Source of the DNA: an uncultured Roseobacter sp.
GTDB taxonomy: Bacteria > Pseudomonadota > Alphaproteobacteria > Rhodobacterales > Rhodobacteraceae
DNA: 49,742 nt
Assembly: GCA_947488305.1 (NCBI GenBank)
Contig: CANKZM010000014.1
Span: forward strand, 1-49,742
Reading direction: 5' to 3'
The notes beneath the pieces are model-generated. The model worked only from the letters and a program-made list of their open reading frames with translations. It had not been told where the DNA came from and searched no databases. Position 1 is the first letter of the stretch, and each line of letters begins with the position of its first letter. Shown here piece by piece: positions 43,363 through 49,742 of this stretch. Made by a program: the position numbers and the translations under genes.

Positions 43363-43407
43363 GTTTCAGTGACACCAAACCCTCGATTGATCCTGTTTTA
43401 GTGACAC
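43363..43407 (+). repeat. Iteron-like direct repeats GTTTYAGTGACAC
   Basis: GTTTCAGTGACAC (43363-43375) and GTTTTAGTGACAC (43395-43407) differ at one base and start 32 bases apart, about three helical turns. A further GTGACA is at 43423 and an inverted copy at 43436-43441. These are candidate binding sites for the replicase encoded at 43602. Confidence 0.65.
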
Positions 43408-43493
43408 ATGCGCGCCGATTTGGTGACAACCTAGCTGTCACCCTTATCCTATATAACCCCTTTTATGTATTCTTAATCTTTCATGCGCTACTG

Positions 43494-43532
43494 TTTCCCG
43501 TTATCTCACCGATGTTGACAAAATACGGGAAA
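43494..43532. repeat. Inverted repeat TTTCCCGT/ACGGGAAA upstream of the replicase gene
   Basis: Perfect 8-bp arms at 43494-43501 and 43525-43532 are separated by 23 bases. TTGACA at 43515-43520 lies between them and could be a -35 element for the replicase gene, which would make the repeat an autoregulatory operator. I see no convincing -10. Confidence 0.45.
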
Positions 43533-43601
43533 ACATGCGTTCATAGTTTTTGAAAGAATCGACCCGGAAGAGGTTGATCGAGGCAAATCGAGGGTAGCAT
43601 A

Positions 43602-44306
43602 TTGCAGCAGATAAAGGCACGCCCAATGGGTCCGGGCGCAGGCGTTGTGAAATATGATGTGCTGACAGCACTCAGTCTCATGGCACTGCGGGAGACGCAA
43701 ACCTTCCAGGTTACCGTGCTCAGGCTCATTGCGTTGATTACGGCACGGTACAACTGGAAGCTGGATCAGTTTACGGTTCCCCAGCCTGACATGGCACGTA
43801 TGTGGAATGTCTCGGAGCGTACGGTGAAACGGGAAATCAAACGGATGCTGACAAGCGAACTTCTTGTCTGTGTCAGACCAGGGCGACGGGGCAGGGTGGC
43901 TGCGTACCGATTGAACTACGCTAAAGTGACGCAAAACTCGCAAACCGCTTGGGCGGATGTCGGAGCCGATTACGAGGCGCGCATGCAGGCAATGGTTTCC
44001 GAAGCGCCGTCAAAGGTTGTTCGGGTGGATTTTGCCGGGCGGACCGCCCCGGAGACGCCAGAGGATATCCCAGTTGCACAGGATCTGTGGGGCAGGGTCC
44101 TGCAGGACTTGACGGCCTCGGATCCGGCAAATCTGCGCAATTGGTATATGAAGCTCAAATGGGTTTCGGAAGCAGATGGGCACGTCGTATTATCCGCGCC
44201 GTCTCCCTTCGTTGCACAATTTGTCCAGACCCATCTGGTCCGCGCGCTTGTACCCGCACTTGTCAATCAGATTGGCCAGCCGGTGACCCTCGAAATCACC
44301 TGTTGA
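43602..44306 (+). CDS. DnaA-like plasmid replication initiator
   Basis: A 234-residue protein if the TTG at 43602 is used, which has GAGGG seven bases upstream. ATG 43626 (preceded by AAAGG) is an alternative. The N-terminal half has a winged-helix-like region (TVPQPDMARMWNVSERTVKREIKRML). The C-terminal ~75 residues resemble the DnaA N-terminal domain: LWGRVLQDL, LRNWYMKLKW, LSAPSPFVAQFVQTHLVRAL. No AAA+ ATPase domain is present. This matches the short DnaA-like replicases described for Rhodobacterales plasmids, always next to parAB. It should bind the repeats at 43363-43442 to start replication. Confidence 0.85.
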   Translation: MQQIKARPMGPGAGVVKYDVLTALSLMALRETQTFQVTVLRLIALITARYNWKLDQFTVPQPDMARMWNVSERTVKREIKRMLTSELLVCVRPGRRGRVAAYRLNYAKVTQNSQTAWADVGADYEARMQAMVSEAPSKVVRVDFAGRTAPETPEDIPVAQDLWGRVLQDLTASDPANLRNWYMKLKWVSEADGHVVLSAPSPFVAQFVQTHLVRALVPALVNQIGQPVTLEITC

Positions 44307-44447
44307 GGGTAACCTGTGGCGAGGTTTCGAGTTATTCCACCATTGCATGACAGCCCTGCATTCTTGCCTATTGTGCAGTTGCAGCATTGACATATGTAGC
44401 GCTTGAAACAAACGACCGACCAAAGGTCAAAGCGATAGGAGCGCACC

Positions 44448-44609
44448 ATGTCATTGTTTGAAAAAATTCGCGAAATATCAGCGCGCCGCGCGCTACATCG
44501 GAAACTGCATGCCGAAATGGCAGCATTGTCCGAATCTGAGCTGAATGAACTGAATCTCAGCTACGCAAAGGTTGTTGAGCTGTCCCGCCAGCAGGCCTAC
44601 GCACACTAA
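44448..44609 (+). CDS. Small protein of 53 residues (DUF1127-like), function unknown
   Basis: A short frame with ATG 44448, seven bases after AGGAG, ending TAA at 44609. It encodes a basic, helical protein (MSLFEKIREISARRALHRKL, then LSESELNEL). The size, basic N-terminal helix and leucine pattern recall the small DUF1127/YjiS-type proteins common in Alphaproteobacteria. The match is loose. A good ribosome site and the absence of any other gene between 44307 and 44642 support it as real. Confidence 0.6.
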   Translation: MSLFEKIREISARRALHRKLHAEMAALSESELNELNLSYAKVVELSRQQAYAH

Positions 44610-44642
44610 GAAATAACTTAAGAAACGTGATCTGCCGGAGTT

Positions 44643-45632
44643 TCAGTCAAGAAGCTCCGGCTTTGCGTTTTTGAACGACCGTGCAGCTGCATCGGCGAGC
44701 CTCTGTGCCGCGACCCCATCTGCAATGCCTGGTTTCGGATGGGTGCCAGCGTTAAGCGCGCCAACGAAAGCATGCATCTCCGCGAGGTAGGCGGCCTCAT
44801 AGCGTTCCAGAAAGAAATGTTGGTTGGGTGCAGTGGTAAATCCGGCGACCCCTGCCAGCGTCACCTGATTTTCGAGCTGGTTTGCCGCCTGTAGCATGCC
44901 CTTGGACCCATGGACTTCGATCCTTTGGTCGTAGCCGTAGGTCGCGCGGCGCGAATTGTTGATATGTGCGAGTTTGCCGGACGCGGTTTTCAGCGTGACC
45001 ATGGCGGTGTCGATGTCGCCCGCCGCGCCGATGGCGGGGTCAACAAGGCAGGCGCCTGCTGCGTGTAGCTCCACCGGTTCTTCGCCCAACAGGAACCGGG
45101 CCATGTCAAAATCATGGATCATCATGTCTCGGAAGAGACCGCCCGACTGCTTGATATAGCTGACCGGGGGAGGGGAGGGATCACGGGAGGTGATCACGAC
45201 GAGTTCTGCCTCGCCTATGGCGCCTTCGGCCAGCTGCGCCTGTACATGGGCGAAATGAGGATCGAACCGACGGTTGAAAGCGGTCATGAAAGGAACGCCC
45301 GCTGCTTCAACGGCGGTTTTGCATTCCGCGGCGCGTTTCGCCGAAAGATCGATCGGCTTTTCGCAGAAGATCGCTTTGCCTTCAGCCGCCAGTGCATGAA
45401 TCTGATCGTAGTGGAGGGATGTTGGCGTCGCCACGATTACCGCATCAATGTCCTTGCTGGAGATGATGGCTTCGGCGCTTCGCACCACTGCGCCGGAACT
45501 GGCGGCAAGCGCCTCCGCAGCTGCCGGTATTGCGTCAGCAACCGCCGTCAGCCGTGCGTCGGTCATGCGCGCCAGGCTGCGGGCGTGAACCTGGCCGATC
45601 CGGCCACAGCCGAGAAGTCCGATGGAAACCAT
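44643..45632 (-). CDS. iolG: IolG, inositol 2-dehydrogenase
   Basis: A 329-residue Gfo/Idh/MocA dehydrogenase and the best match here to true IolG. The Rossmann motif is GLLGCGRIGQVHARSLA, followed by FCEKPIDLS. The IolG-typical block SGGLFRDMMIHDFDMARFL carries the catalytic Asp/His. It oxidises myo-inositol to scyllo-inosose with NAD+, the first step of the pathway. The ATG at 45632 follows AAGGAG. It is the last gene of the iolD-iolC-iolB-iolJ-iolG operon, 20 bases after iolJ. An inverted repeat GCCGGAG/CTCCGGC straddles its stop codon but lacks a T-run. Confidence 0.93.
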   Translation of the reverse strand: MVSIGLLGCGRIGQVHARSLARMTDARLTAVADAIPAAAEALAASSGAVVRSAEAIISSKDIDAVIVATPTSLHYDQIHALAAEGKAIFCEKPIDLSAKRAAECKTAVEAAGVPFMTAFNRRFDPHFAHVQAQLAEGAIGEAELVVITSRDPSPPPVSYIKQSGGLFRDMMIHDFDMARFLLGEEPVELHAAGACLVDPAIGAAGDIDTAMVTLKTASGKLAHINNSRRATYGYDQRIEVHGSKGMLQAANQLENQVTLAGVAGFTTAPNQHFFLERYEAAYLAEMHAFVGALNAGTHPKPGIADGVAAQRLADAAARSFKNAKPELLD

Positions 45633-45652
45633 GCTTTTCTCCTTGTTAGAGA

Positions 45653-46483
45653 CTATTTTGCGGCCAGTGCGCGCAAGACCTGGCGAGTTGCGGCTTCAAT
45701 CGGCGCCTCCACGTCGCTCAGGATCTGAACGCGGTCAAAGCGATCATTGTCTTTGGCAACGGCATTCCGCAGGGCGGTGCCAAACGCCATACGCAACTCT
45801 GTCCCGATATTGAATTTGCAAATCTTTGAGCCGCGCGCCAGCGCCGTGCGTTGTGCCACAGGCACACCGGACCCGCCGTGGATCACCAGAGGCACATCCG
45901 TGACGGCCTCGATGGCGCGAATGCGGTCTTCGTCCAGCCCGCCTTCCTTGTTCTGCTGGAGGTGCACATTGCCGCAGGAAATCGCCATGGCGTCCACGCC
46001 ACTGTCCCGCGCGAACTGTGCGGCTTCCTCGGGGTCGGTGCCGGTCGATTGCTCGCCATCTGAATAGCCGACAAAACCGATTTCGCCCTCGCAGGAGATG
46101 CTCGCCGCATGGGCCATCTCGGCGATGCGCGCGGTCTGGTCGATGTTTTCGGGCAGAGGCAGTCGTGAGCCGTCGAACATCAGCGAGGTAAACCCGCTGT
46201 CCAGCGCCTCGCGGCATTCGTCGAAGGTATAGCCGTGGTCGAGATGTGCCACGACAGGGACAGAAACACTTTCCGCCAGATTGCGGAACATGCTGCCAAG
46301 AACGGGCAGGGGGGTATGCTTGCGGCAAGAGGGACCCGCTTGCAGGATCACCGGCAGCCCTTCTGCCTCGGCAGCATGGGCGTAGGCGCGCATGTCCTCC
46401 CAGCCAAGGGTGACGAGGCCCGCGACGGCATAGCCATCGCGCAGCGCGGGTTGCAGGACGTCTTTGAGTGTGGCGAGGGTCAT
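45653..46483 (-). CDS. iolJ: IolJ-type class II aldolase (2-deoxy-5-keto-D-gluconate 6-phosphate aldolase)
   Basis: A 276-residue class II fructose-bisphosphate-aldolase-family protein. The zinc-binding HLDHGY motif lies near residue 84, followed by EGEIGFVG, AISCGNVH and VIHGGSGVP near the phosphate site. In the inositol pathway it splits the product of IolC into dihydroxyacetone phosphate and malonate semialdehyde. ATG 46483 fits the family N-terminus. An upstream extension to 46540 runs into the hairpin region and is not used. The location inside the iol operon supports IolJ over a glycolytic aldolase. Confidence 0.88.
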   Translation of the reverse strand: MTLATLKDVLQPALRDGYAVAGLVTLGWEDMRAYAHAAEAEGLPVILQAGPSCRKHTPLPVLGSMFRNLAESVSVPVVAHLDHGYTFDECREALDSGFTSLMFDGSRLPLPENIDQTARIAEMAHAASISCEGEIGFVGYSDGEQSTGTDPEEAAQFARDSGVDAMAISCGNVHLQQNKEGGLDEDRIRAIEAVTDVPLVIHGGSGVPVAQRTALARGSKICKFNIGTELRMAFGTALRNAVAKDNDRFDRVQILSDVEAPIEAATRQVLRALAAK

Positions 46484-46505
46484 GGTCTTTCTCGCTGAGG
46501 GCGGG

Positions 46506-46575
46506 CCCCGACCGCGGGTGGGGGTGAAGCCCCCGCCCAAGGGGGGCGGTCGGGGGCTGCCCGGTGGAACACCGG
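46506..46575. repeat. Strong GC-rich hairpins between iolB and iolJ (REP-like)
   Basis: CCCCGACCGC (46506-46515) pairs with GCGGTCGGGG (46546-46555). Nested inside is a 9-bp stem, GGGTGGGGG (46516-46524) with CCCCCGCCC (46530-46538), containing one G-T pair. Directly beside it CCGGTG/CACCGG (46561-46575) makes a second hairpin. They lie 8 bases after the iolB stop within the operon, without T-runs. They may stabilise the upstream message or reduce readthrough to iolJ and iolG. Confidence 0.8.
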
Positions 46576-46583
46576 GCGATGCG

Positions 46584-47426
46584 TTATTTGAACTTGGCGA
46601 CCATATCCATGATGCCGGGAATGGTGTGCAGCTGTTCCGCGTGTGTCGGTTGAAAGTATTGCTTCAGGCTGCGCTGGCTCAGCCCGCCGAGGATGGTGAA
46701 GTAGTACATCTCGTAGCCGGGCAGGGCGCAGACGGGGTGATAGCCCTTGTCGATCTTGAGCGTTGAGCCGTCCATGATGTGATAGGCATCACCGGGTTCA
46801 TTGTCCTCGCGCTGGAGCATCTGCAATCCAGAGCCATAGTTCGGCTTGAAGCGGAAGTTATAGGTCTCGTCATGGCGGGTTTCTTCCGGCAGACGATCTG
46901 TATCGTGTTTGTGACTGGGAAAGCCGGACCAGCCGCCCGCGCCGACAGTGAAAAGCTCCGAAACCAACAGGCGGCCAACCCGCTCATGCTGGTTTGCGCC
47001 AAGAATATGTTTGATCTTGCGGTGCGTTTTCGTGTCGTCCGACCCGTATTGCACCAGATCCAATTCATCGGCCCTTACGGCAAAGGGCTCCAACACGCCG
47101 TCGTACTTCGCGCCTGCAACAAAGACCTCGGCGGTGTCGGAAAGACAGGTAAAGCGCGCCTCGGCACCTGTCGGCACATAGACGCCTTCTGGGTCACCAT
47201 CCCAGACGTCAACGCCGCGCCCGCCAAGCCGCTTTGCCTCGAACCCGCCAACCGTGACGTCGAGCAGTCCTGTGGCGGGTACGATGCAGGTTTCAAACCC
47301 CGGCACCGCATAGCCAAAGCTCTCACCCTTCTTCAGTTTTACGATGTTGAAATAGTTGAGCGGCACCAGCGGGTCGTTCACATCGACAATGGGTTTGTTC
47401 TGGTTGTCAAAAGGGGGGATGTGCAT
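46584..47426 (-). CDS. iolB: IolB-family 5-deoxy-glucuronate isomerase, divergent second copy
   Basis: A 280-residue protein with the IolB fold marks: PSHKHDTDRLPEETRHDETYNFRF and a C-terminal block GYHPVCALPGYEMYYF. It departs from the canonical copy at 10271-11080 in several places, for example DETYNFRF for LEETYYHRL and ILGGLSQRSL for [12 protein letters not shown] 47426 fits the family start and follows AAGGT. The extension to 47537 reads through the iolC stop region. It sits between iolC and iolJ in the main operon. It could do the standard isomerisation or handle a related uronate. Confidence 0.85.
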   Translation of the reverse strand: MHIPPFDNQNKPIVDVNDPLVPLNYFNIVKLKKGESFGYAVPGFETCIVPATGLLDVTVGGFEAKRLGGRGVDVWDGDPEGVYVPTGAEARFTCLSDTAEVFVAGAKYDGVLEPFAVRADELDLVQYGSDDTKTHRKIKHILGANQHERVGRLLVSELFTVGAGGWSGFPSHKHDTDRLPEETRHDETYNFRFKPNYGSGLQMLQREDNEPGDAYHIMDGSTLKIDKGYHPVCALPGYEMYYFTILGGLSQRSLKQYFQPTHAEQLHTIPGIMDMVAKFK

Positions 47427-47431
47427 CTGCG

Positions 47432-48430
47432 TTACCTTTTTGTTGGGCCGGGGTGGTCCGCCAGAAAGGCGGCGAGTTGATCGTGGGTGGGCATGGCAGG
47501 CGCGCAGCCGGGTTTGGAAACGACGATTGAAGCGCAAGCAGAGCCACGCAACACCGCGTCGCGCAACTCCAGCCCTTCGGCGATACCTGAGAGCAGCCCG
47601 GCCATGAAGCTGTCTCCTGCACCATTGGGCTTGACCGCCTTTACCGGATAGATGCCGGTCTGAATTTCCTGGCCTCCCGCAAAGGTCACAGCGCCCTTTT
47701 CACCCATCTTGTAGATGACGATGGCAACGCCGTTTTCCGCCAGCGATTGCGCTTTCTCCAGCCCCTTGGACATGTCGCCCGCCATGAAGCCGAACTCTTC
47801 GTCATTGCCTACGATCATGTCGCTGGCAGCTCCCGCGCGCGATAATACGTCTGCCGCGACCTCGGGGGAGGGCCAGGAATAAGGGCGGTAATCAATGTCG
47901 AAGATGACGGGCAGCCCTTGGGCATTGGCGCGCTCAAACGCTTCAAATGTAGCGGAGCGGGAAGGTTCAGCTGCAAAGACCGTGCCTGCTGTGACCAATG
48001 CGCCGAAGGGGGCAAAGTCCACCGCGGCCATGTCTTCGGAAGTCACCTCGAAATCGGCAGCGCCATTGCGGTAGATCACGTTTTGAAAGTTATCAATCCG
48101 GCTCTCGTAGACGGCCAGCGAATTGCGCGCCTCACCCCCGACGGAGCGGACGTATTGCGTCTCTACACCGTAGAAATCGAGCTTGTTGAGACAGAAGCGC
48201 CCGACGGCATCGTCCGAGACAGATGTGACAAGTGCTGCCTTGCAATCAAACTTGCACAGGCCCACGGCGATATTGGCGGACGAGCCGCCGAGGTCTGCGT
48301 GAAAAACCTCCGCATGTTCGCTTTTCACACCCGGCGGATGCGCAAACATGTCCATGCCCGCGCGTCCCAGAATGACAAAGTTTTTCCGGGCGATCCCATC
48401 CAGCAGTTTTTGCCTGGGCAAACCGGCCAT
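47432..48430 (-). CDS. iolC: IolC, 5-dehydro-2-deoxygluconokinase
   Basis: A 332-residue PfkB/ribokinase-family kinase. The IolC-typical N-terminus reads VILGRAGMDMFAHPPGV and DLGGSSANIAVGLCKF. The catalytic aspartate is in NGAGDSFMAGLLSG. It phosphorylates 5-dehydro-2-deoxy-D-gluconate before the aldolase step. The ATG at 48430 follows GGAGGGG and shares one base with the iolD stop (TGATGG), so the two are translationally coupled. This is the short, unfused form, without the C-terminal DUF2090 domain found in many rhizobial IolC proteins. A separate IolJ fits that. Confidence 0.93.
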   Translation of the reverse strand: MAGLPRQKLLDGIARKNFVILGRAGMDMFAHPPGVKSEHAEVFHADLGGSSANIAVGLCKFDCKAALVTSVSDDAVGRFCLNKLDFYGVETQYVRSVGGEARNSLAVYESRIDNFQNVIYRNGAADFEVTSEDMAAVDFAPFGALVTAGTVFAAEPSRSATFEAFERANAQGLPVIFDIDYRPYSWPSPEVAADVLSRAGAASDMIVGNDEEFGFMAGDMSKGLEKAQSLAENGVAIVIYKMGEKGAVTFAGGQEIQTGIYPVKAVKPNGAGDSFMAGLLSGIAEGLELRDAVLRGSACASIVVSKPGCAPAMPTHDQLAAFLADHPGPTKR

Positions 48431-49742
48431 CAGACACCCCTCCGCTGTTTGGCGCGGGAGGATTCCCATTCCGCGTGTTTTTCACGCACCGATGCGCTGT
48501 TGGAAACCTCGGGCGTTCCCACTTCCCACCAGGTGTGACCTTCTGTTGTCCATCCTTCATAGGCGTCGACACTCATCACGATGACGGAGGTCTTGTCGGC
48601 GGCTTTTGCAGCCTTGAAGGCCTCACCCAGTTCCACCGGGTTGTCGACTTTGACAGCGTTGGCCCCCATGGCCGCCGCATGGGCGGCGAAATCCACCGCA
48701 AAAGCTTCGGGGACCGTCGGCGTATCCGCAATGAGATTGTTGAAACTCTCGTTCCCGGTATTGTTTTGCAGCTTGTTTATGACCGCAAAGCCGCCATTGT
48801 CGAGCACCAATATGATGAGCTTCTTTTGGGTCAGGACAGACGAATAGATGTCAGAATTCATCAGCAGGTAAGAGCCATCGCCGCAAAAGACGATTGTATC
48901 CTGATCTGGTTCTTTTTCGGATTGCGCGATACGTGCGCCCCAGCCGCCGGAAATCTCATAGCCCATGCAGGAAAAGCCAAACTCCACATCCACAGTACCA
49001 ATATCCAGCGTGCGCCAATTGGCGGTGACTTCGGCGGGTAGGCCGCCGGCAGCGGCAACAACGCGGTCGCGTTTGTCGCAAAGCGCGTTCACGACGCCAA
49101 TGGCCTGCGCATAGGAATTAGGCCGATTGCCGTGGGCCACGTTCTCCGCGACATAGGCGTTCCACTTCTGACGTTCGCCCTTGGCAAAACCGACCCAGTT
49201 TTCGGGCGCGGTGTAACCGTCGAGGGCCGCGCCCAAAGCATCGATCCCCAGTTTTGCATCGCCAACAACGGGTAGGGACAGATGCTTGGCGGCGTCATGA
49301 CGGGCCGCGTTGATCGAGATGATCCGCGCGTCCTTGGCAAAGGCTGTCCAGGACCCTGTGGTGAAATCCTGCAAACGGCACCCGACGGAAAGAATCACAT
49401 CTGCTGCTTCGGCCACCGCATTAGCACTATCCGATCCGGTGACGCCCACTGGTCCGATGTTCAGCGGGTGTGTGTCGTGCAGATTTGCGCGACCCGCGAT
49501 CGTCTCTATCACAGGGATATTGTGCGCCTCGGCAAAGGCTGTGACCTCGGCCACTGCGCGGGAATATTGTACCCCGCCGCCCGCGATCAGCACGGGGCGT
49601 TCGGCGGATTTCAGAAGGGTCGCCGCGTCGGCGATCTCTGCCGCGTCCGGGGTTTGACGACGGATACGATGGGTCTTTTCTTCGAAAAGAGCTTCCGGGT
49701 AATCGTAGGCCCAACCCTGCACATCTTGCGGCAAGGCAAGAA
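48430..49742 (-). CDS. iolD: IolD, C-terminal part (gene start lies at 1-630)
   Basis: The remaining two thirds of the ThDP-dependent hydrolase. The central domain (VLIAGGGVQYSRAVAEVTAF) is followed by the pyrophosphate-binding domain, with GDGSYLLMNSDIYS (G472-D473-G474 of the joined protein) and the downstream LVLDNGGF. There is no start within this part. The frame runs through 49742 and continues at base 1 to the ATG at 630, giving 621 residues. An internal TTG near 49734 is not a start. The stop overlaps the iolC start by one base. Confidence 0.93.
   Translation of the reverse strand, partial: LALPQDVQGWAYDYPEALFEEKTHRIRRQTPDAAEIADAATLLKSAERPVLIAGGGVQYSRAVAEVTAFAEAHNIPVIETIAGRANLHDTHPLNIGPVGVTGSDSANAVAEAADVILSVGCRLQDFTTGSWTAFAKDARIISINAARHDAAKHLSLPVVGDAKLGIDALGAALDGYTAPENWVGFAKGERQKWNAYVAENVAHGNRPNSYAQAIGVVNALCDKRDRVVAAAGGLPAEVTANWRTLDIGTVDVEFGFSCMGYEISGGWGARIAQSEKEPDQDTIVFCGDGSYLLMNSDIYSSVLTQKKLIILVLDNGGFAVINKLQNNTGNESFNNLIADTPTVPEAFAVDFAAHAAAMGANAVKVDNPVELGEAFKAAKAADKTSVIVMSVDAYEGWTTEGHTWWEVGTPEVSNSASVREKHAEWESSRAKQRRGV
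49666..49742. repeat. Right copy of 77-bp terminal direct repeat
   Basis: Identical to bases 1-77. Its length of exactly 77 matches a k-mer size commonly used by de Bruijn-graph assemblers, which leave such an overlap when a circular molecule closes on itself. Confidence 0.93.

Larger units (their letters stand above)
43231..43601. other. Putative plasmid replication origin (intergenic region between parA and the DnaA-like replicase gene)
   Basis: This 371-bp stretch holds no credible gene. It contains a repeated 13-mer GTTTYAGTGACAC at 43363-43375 and 43395-43407, starting 32 bases apart. A GGTGACA/TGTCACC inverted repeat lies at 43422-43442. An AT-rich tract runs from 43443 to 43490, and a TTTCCCGT/ACGGGAAA inverted repeat sits at 43494-43532. 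Repeats next to an AT-rich region upstream of a replicase gene are what an iteron-type origin should look like. The exact initiation site cannot be read. Confidence 0.65.

Noticed and set aside
44634-44661. GCCGGAG/CTCCGGC as a terminator for the iol operon
   Set aside because: The stem straddles the iolG stop codon, has a 14-base loop and no T-run on the minus strand, so I could not support a terminator call.
49666-49742. Terminal repeats as a transposon or phage end
   Set aside because: Both copies are the same piece of iolD and the gene is continuous across them. There is no integrase or transposase anywhere in the window.
1-49742. CRISPR arrays, tRNA/rRNA genes, conjugation or toxin-antitoxin modules
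   Set aside because: I looked for regularly spaced repeats, cloverleaf-type sequences and familiar protein motifs and saw none. A dedicated search could still find a divergent small toxin-antitoxin pair.

Overview
The window is a complete, circular, plasmid-like replicon of about 49.67 kb that has been linearised inside a gene. Bases 1-77 are repeated exactly at 49666-49742, and one reading frame (iolD) runs off the right end and continues in frame from the left end. The host is most likely a member of the Roseobacter group (Rhodobacteraceae). The evidence is a DnaA-like plasmid replicase beside parAB (a type described from Rhodobacterales), a VPLPA-CTERM-type surface protein, fairly GC-rich coding sequence, and an alphaproteobacterial GAAC-N7-GAAC box. 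I saw no transposase, integrase, conjugation gene, tRNA, rRNA or CRISPR array.

Layout: (1) A myo-inositol catabolic block spans the linearisation point. On the minus strand it reads iolD-iolC-iolB(variant)-iolJ-iolG (630 back through the junction to 44643). A divergent plus-strand unit carries a Gfo/Idh/MocA dehydrogenase, iolE and a second Gfo/Idh/MocA dehydrogenase (747-3908). (2) At 4.1-6.2 kb lie a VPLPA-CTERM-like secreted protein and a 5TM-LytS-type membrane protein with a degenerate GGDEF domain. (3) At 6.2-12.3 kb a LacI-family repressor is divergent from a sugar ABC importer, a canonical iolB and a PhyH-type dioxygenase. The same perfect 16-bp palindrome, TTGCAACCGGTTGCAA, lies in both divergent intergenic regions, so one repressor probably controls the whole inositol regulon. 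(4) At 12.3-20.2 kb a large protein with two PA14 domains is divergent from a type I secretion operon. That operon has two ABC half-transporters, both with eroded ATPase motifs, and an HlyD-type adaptor. (5) At 20.2-26.1 kb is an unassigned catabolic cluster: a membrane di-iron hydroxylase, 2-hydroxyacid dehydrogenase, family III CoA-transferase and citryl-CoA-lyase-like enzyme on the minus strand, and a GntR regulator, SDR and Rieske ferredoxin on the plus strand. (6) At 26.2-34.1 kb a six-gene operon encodes two complete carbohydrate ABC importers and is divergent from a second LacI-family repressor with its own repeated operator. (7) At 34.1-40.8 kb are a small membrane protein, a glycosyltransferase/methyltransferase-like fusion, a PhoD-like phosphatase, and a DNA-repair pair (radical SAM protein plus DUF4130-UdgX) behind a LexA-like box. 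(8) At 40.8-44.6 kb is the replication and partition module: parB, parA, two 16-bp palindromes, an iteron-like origin and the DnaA-like replicase, followed by a tiny protein gene.

Together the genes describe a metabolic accessory plasmid for a marine-type heterotroph. It carries inositol uptake and conversion as far as the aldolase step, with no iolA (methylmalonate-semialdehyde dehydrogenase) seen. It also carries two further sugar importers, an oxygenase-initiated CoA-dependent pathway of unknown substrate, and surface or secretion functions. The most unusual element is the dual ABC exporter whose two subunits both lack canonical signature, Walker B and H-loop residues.
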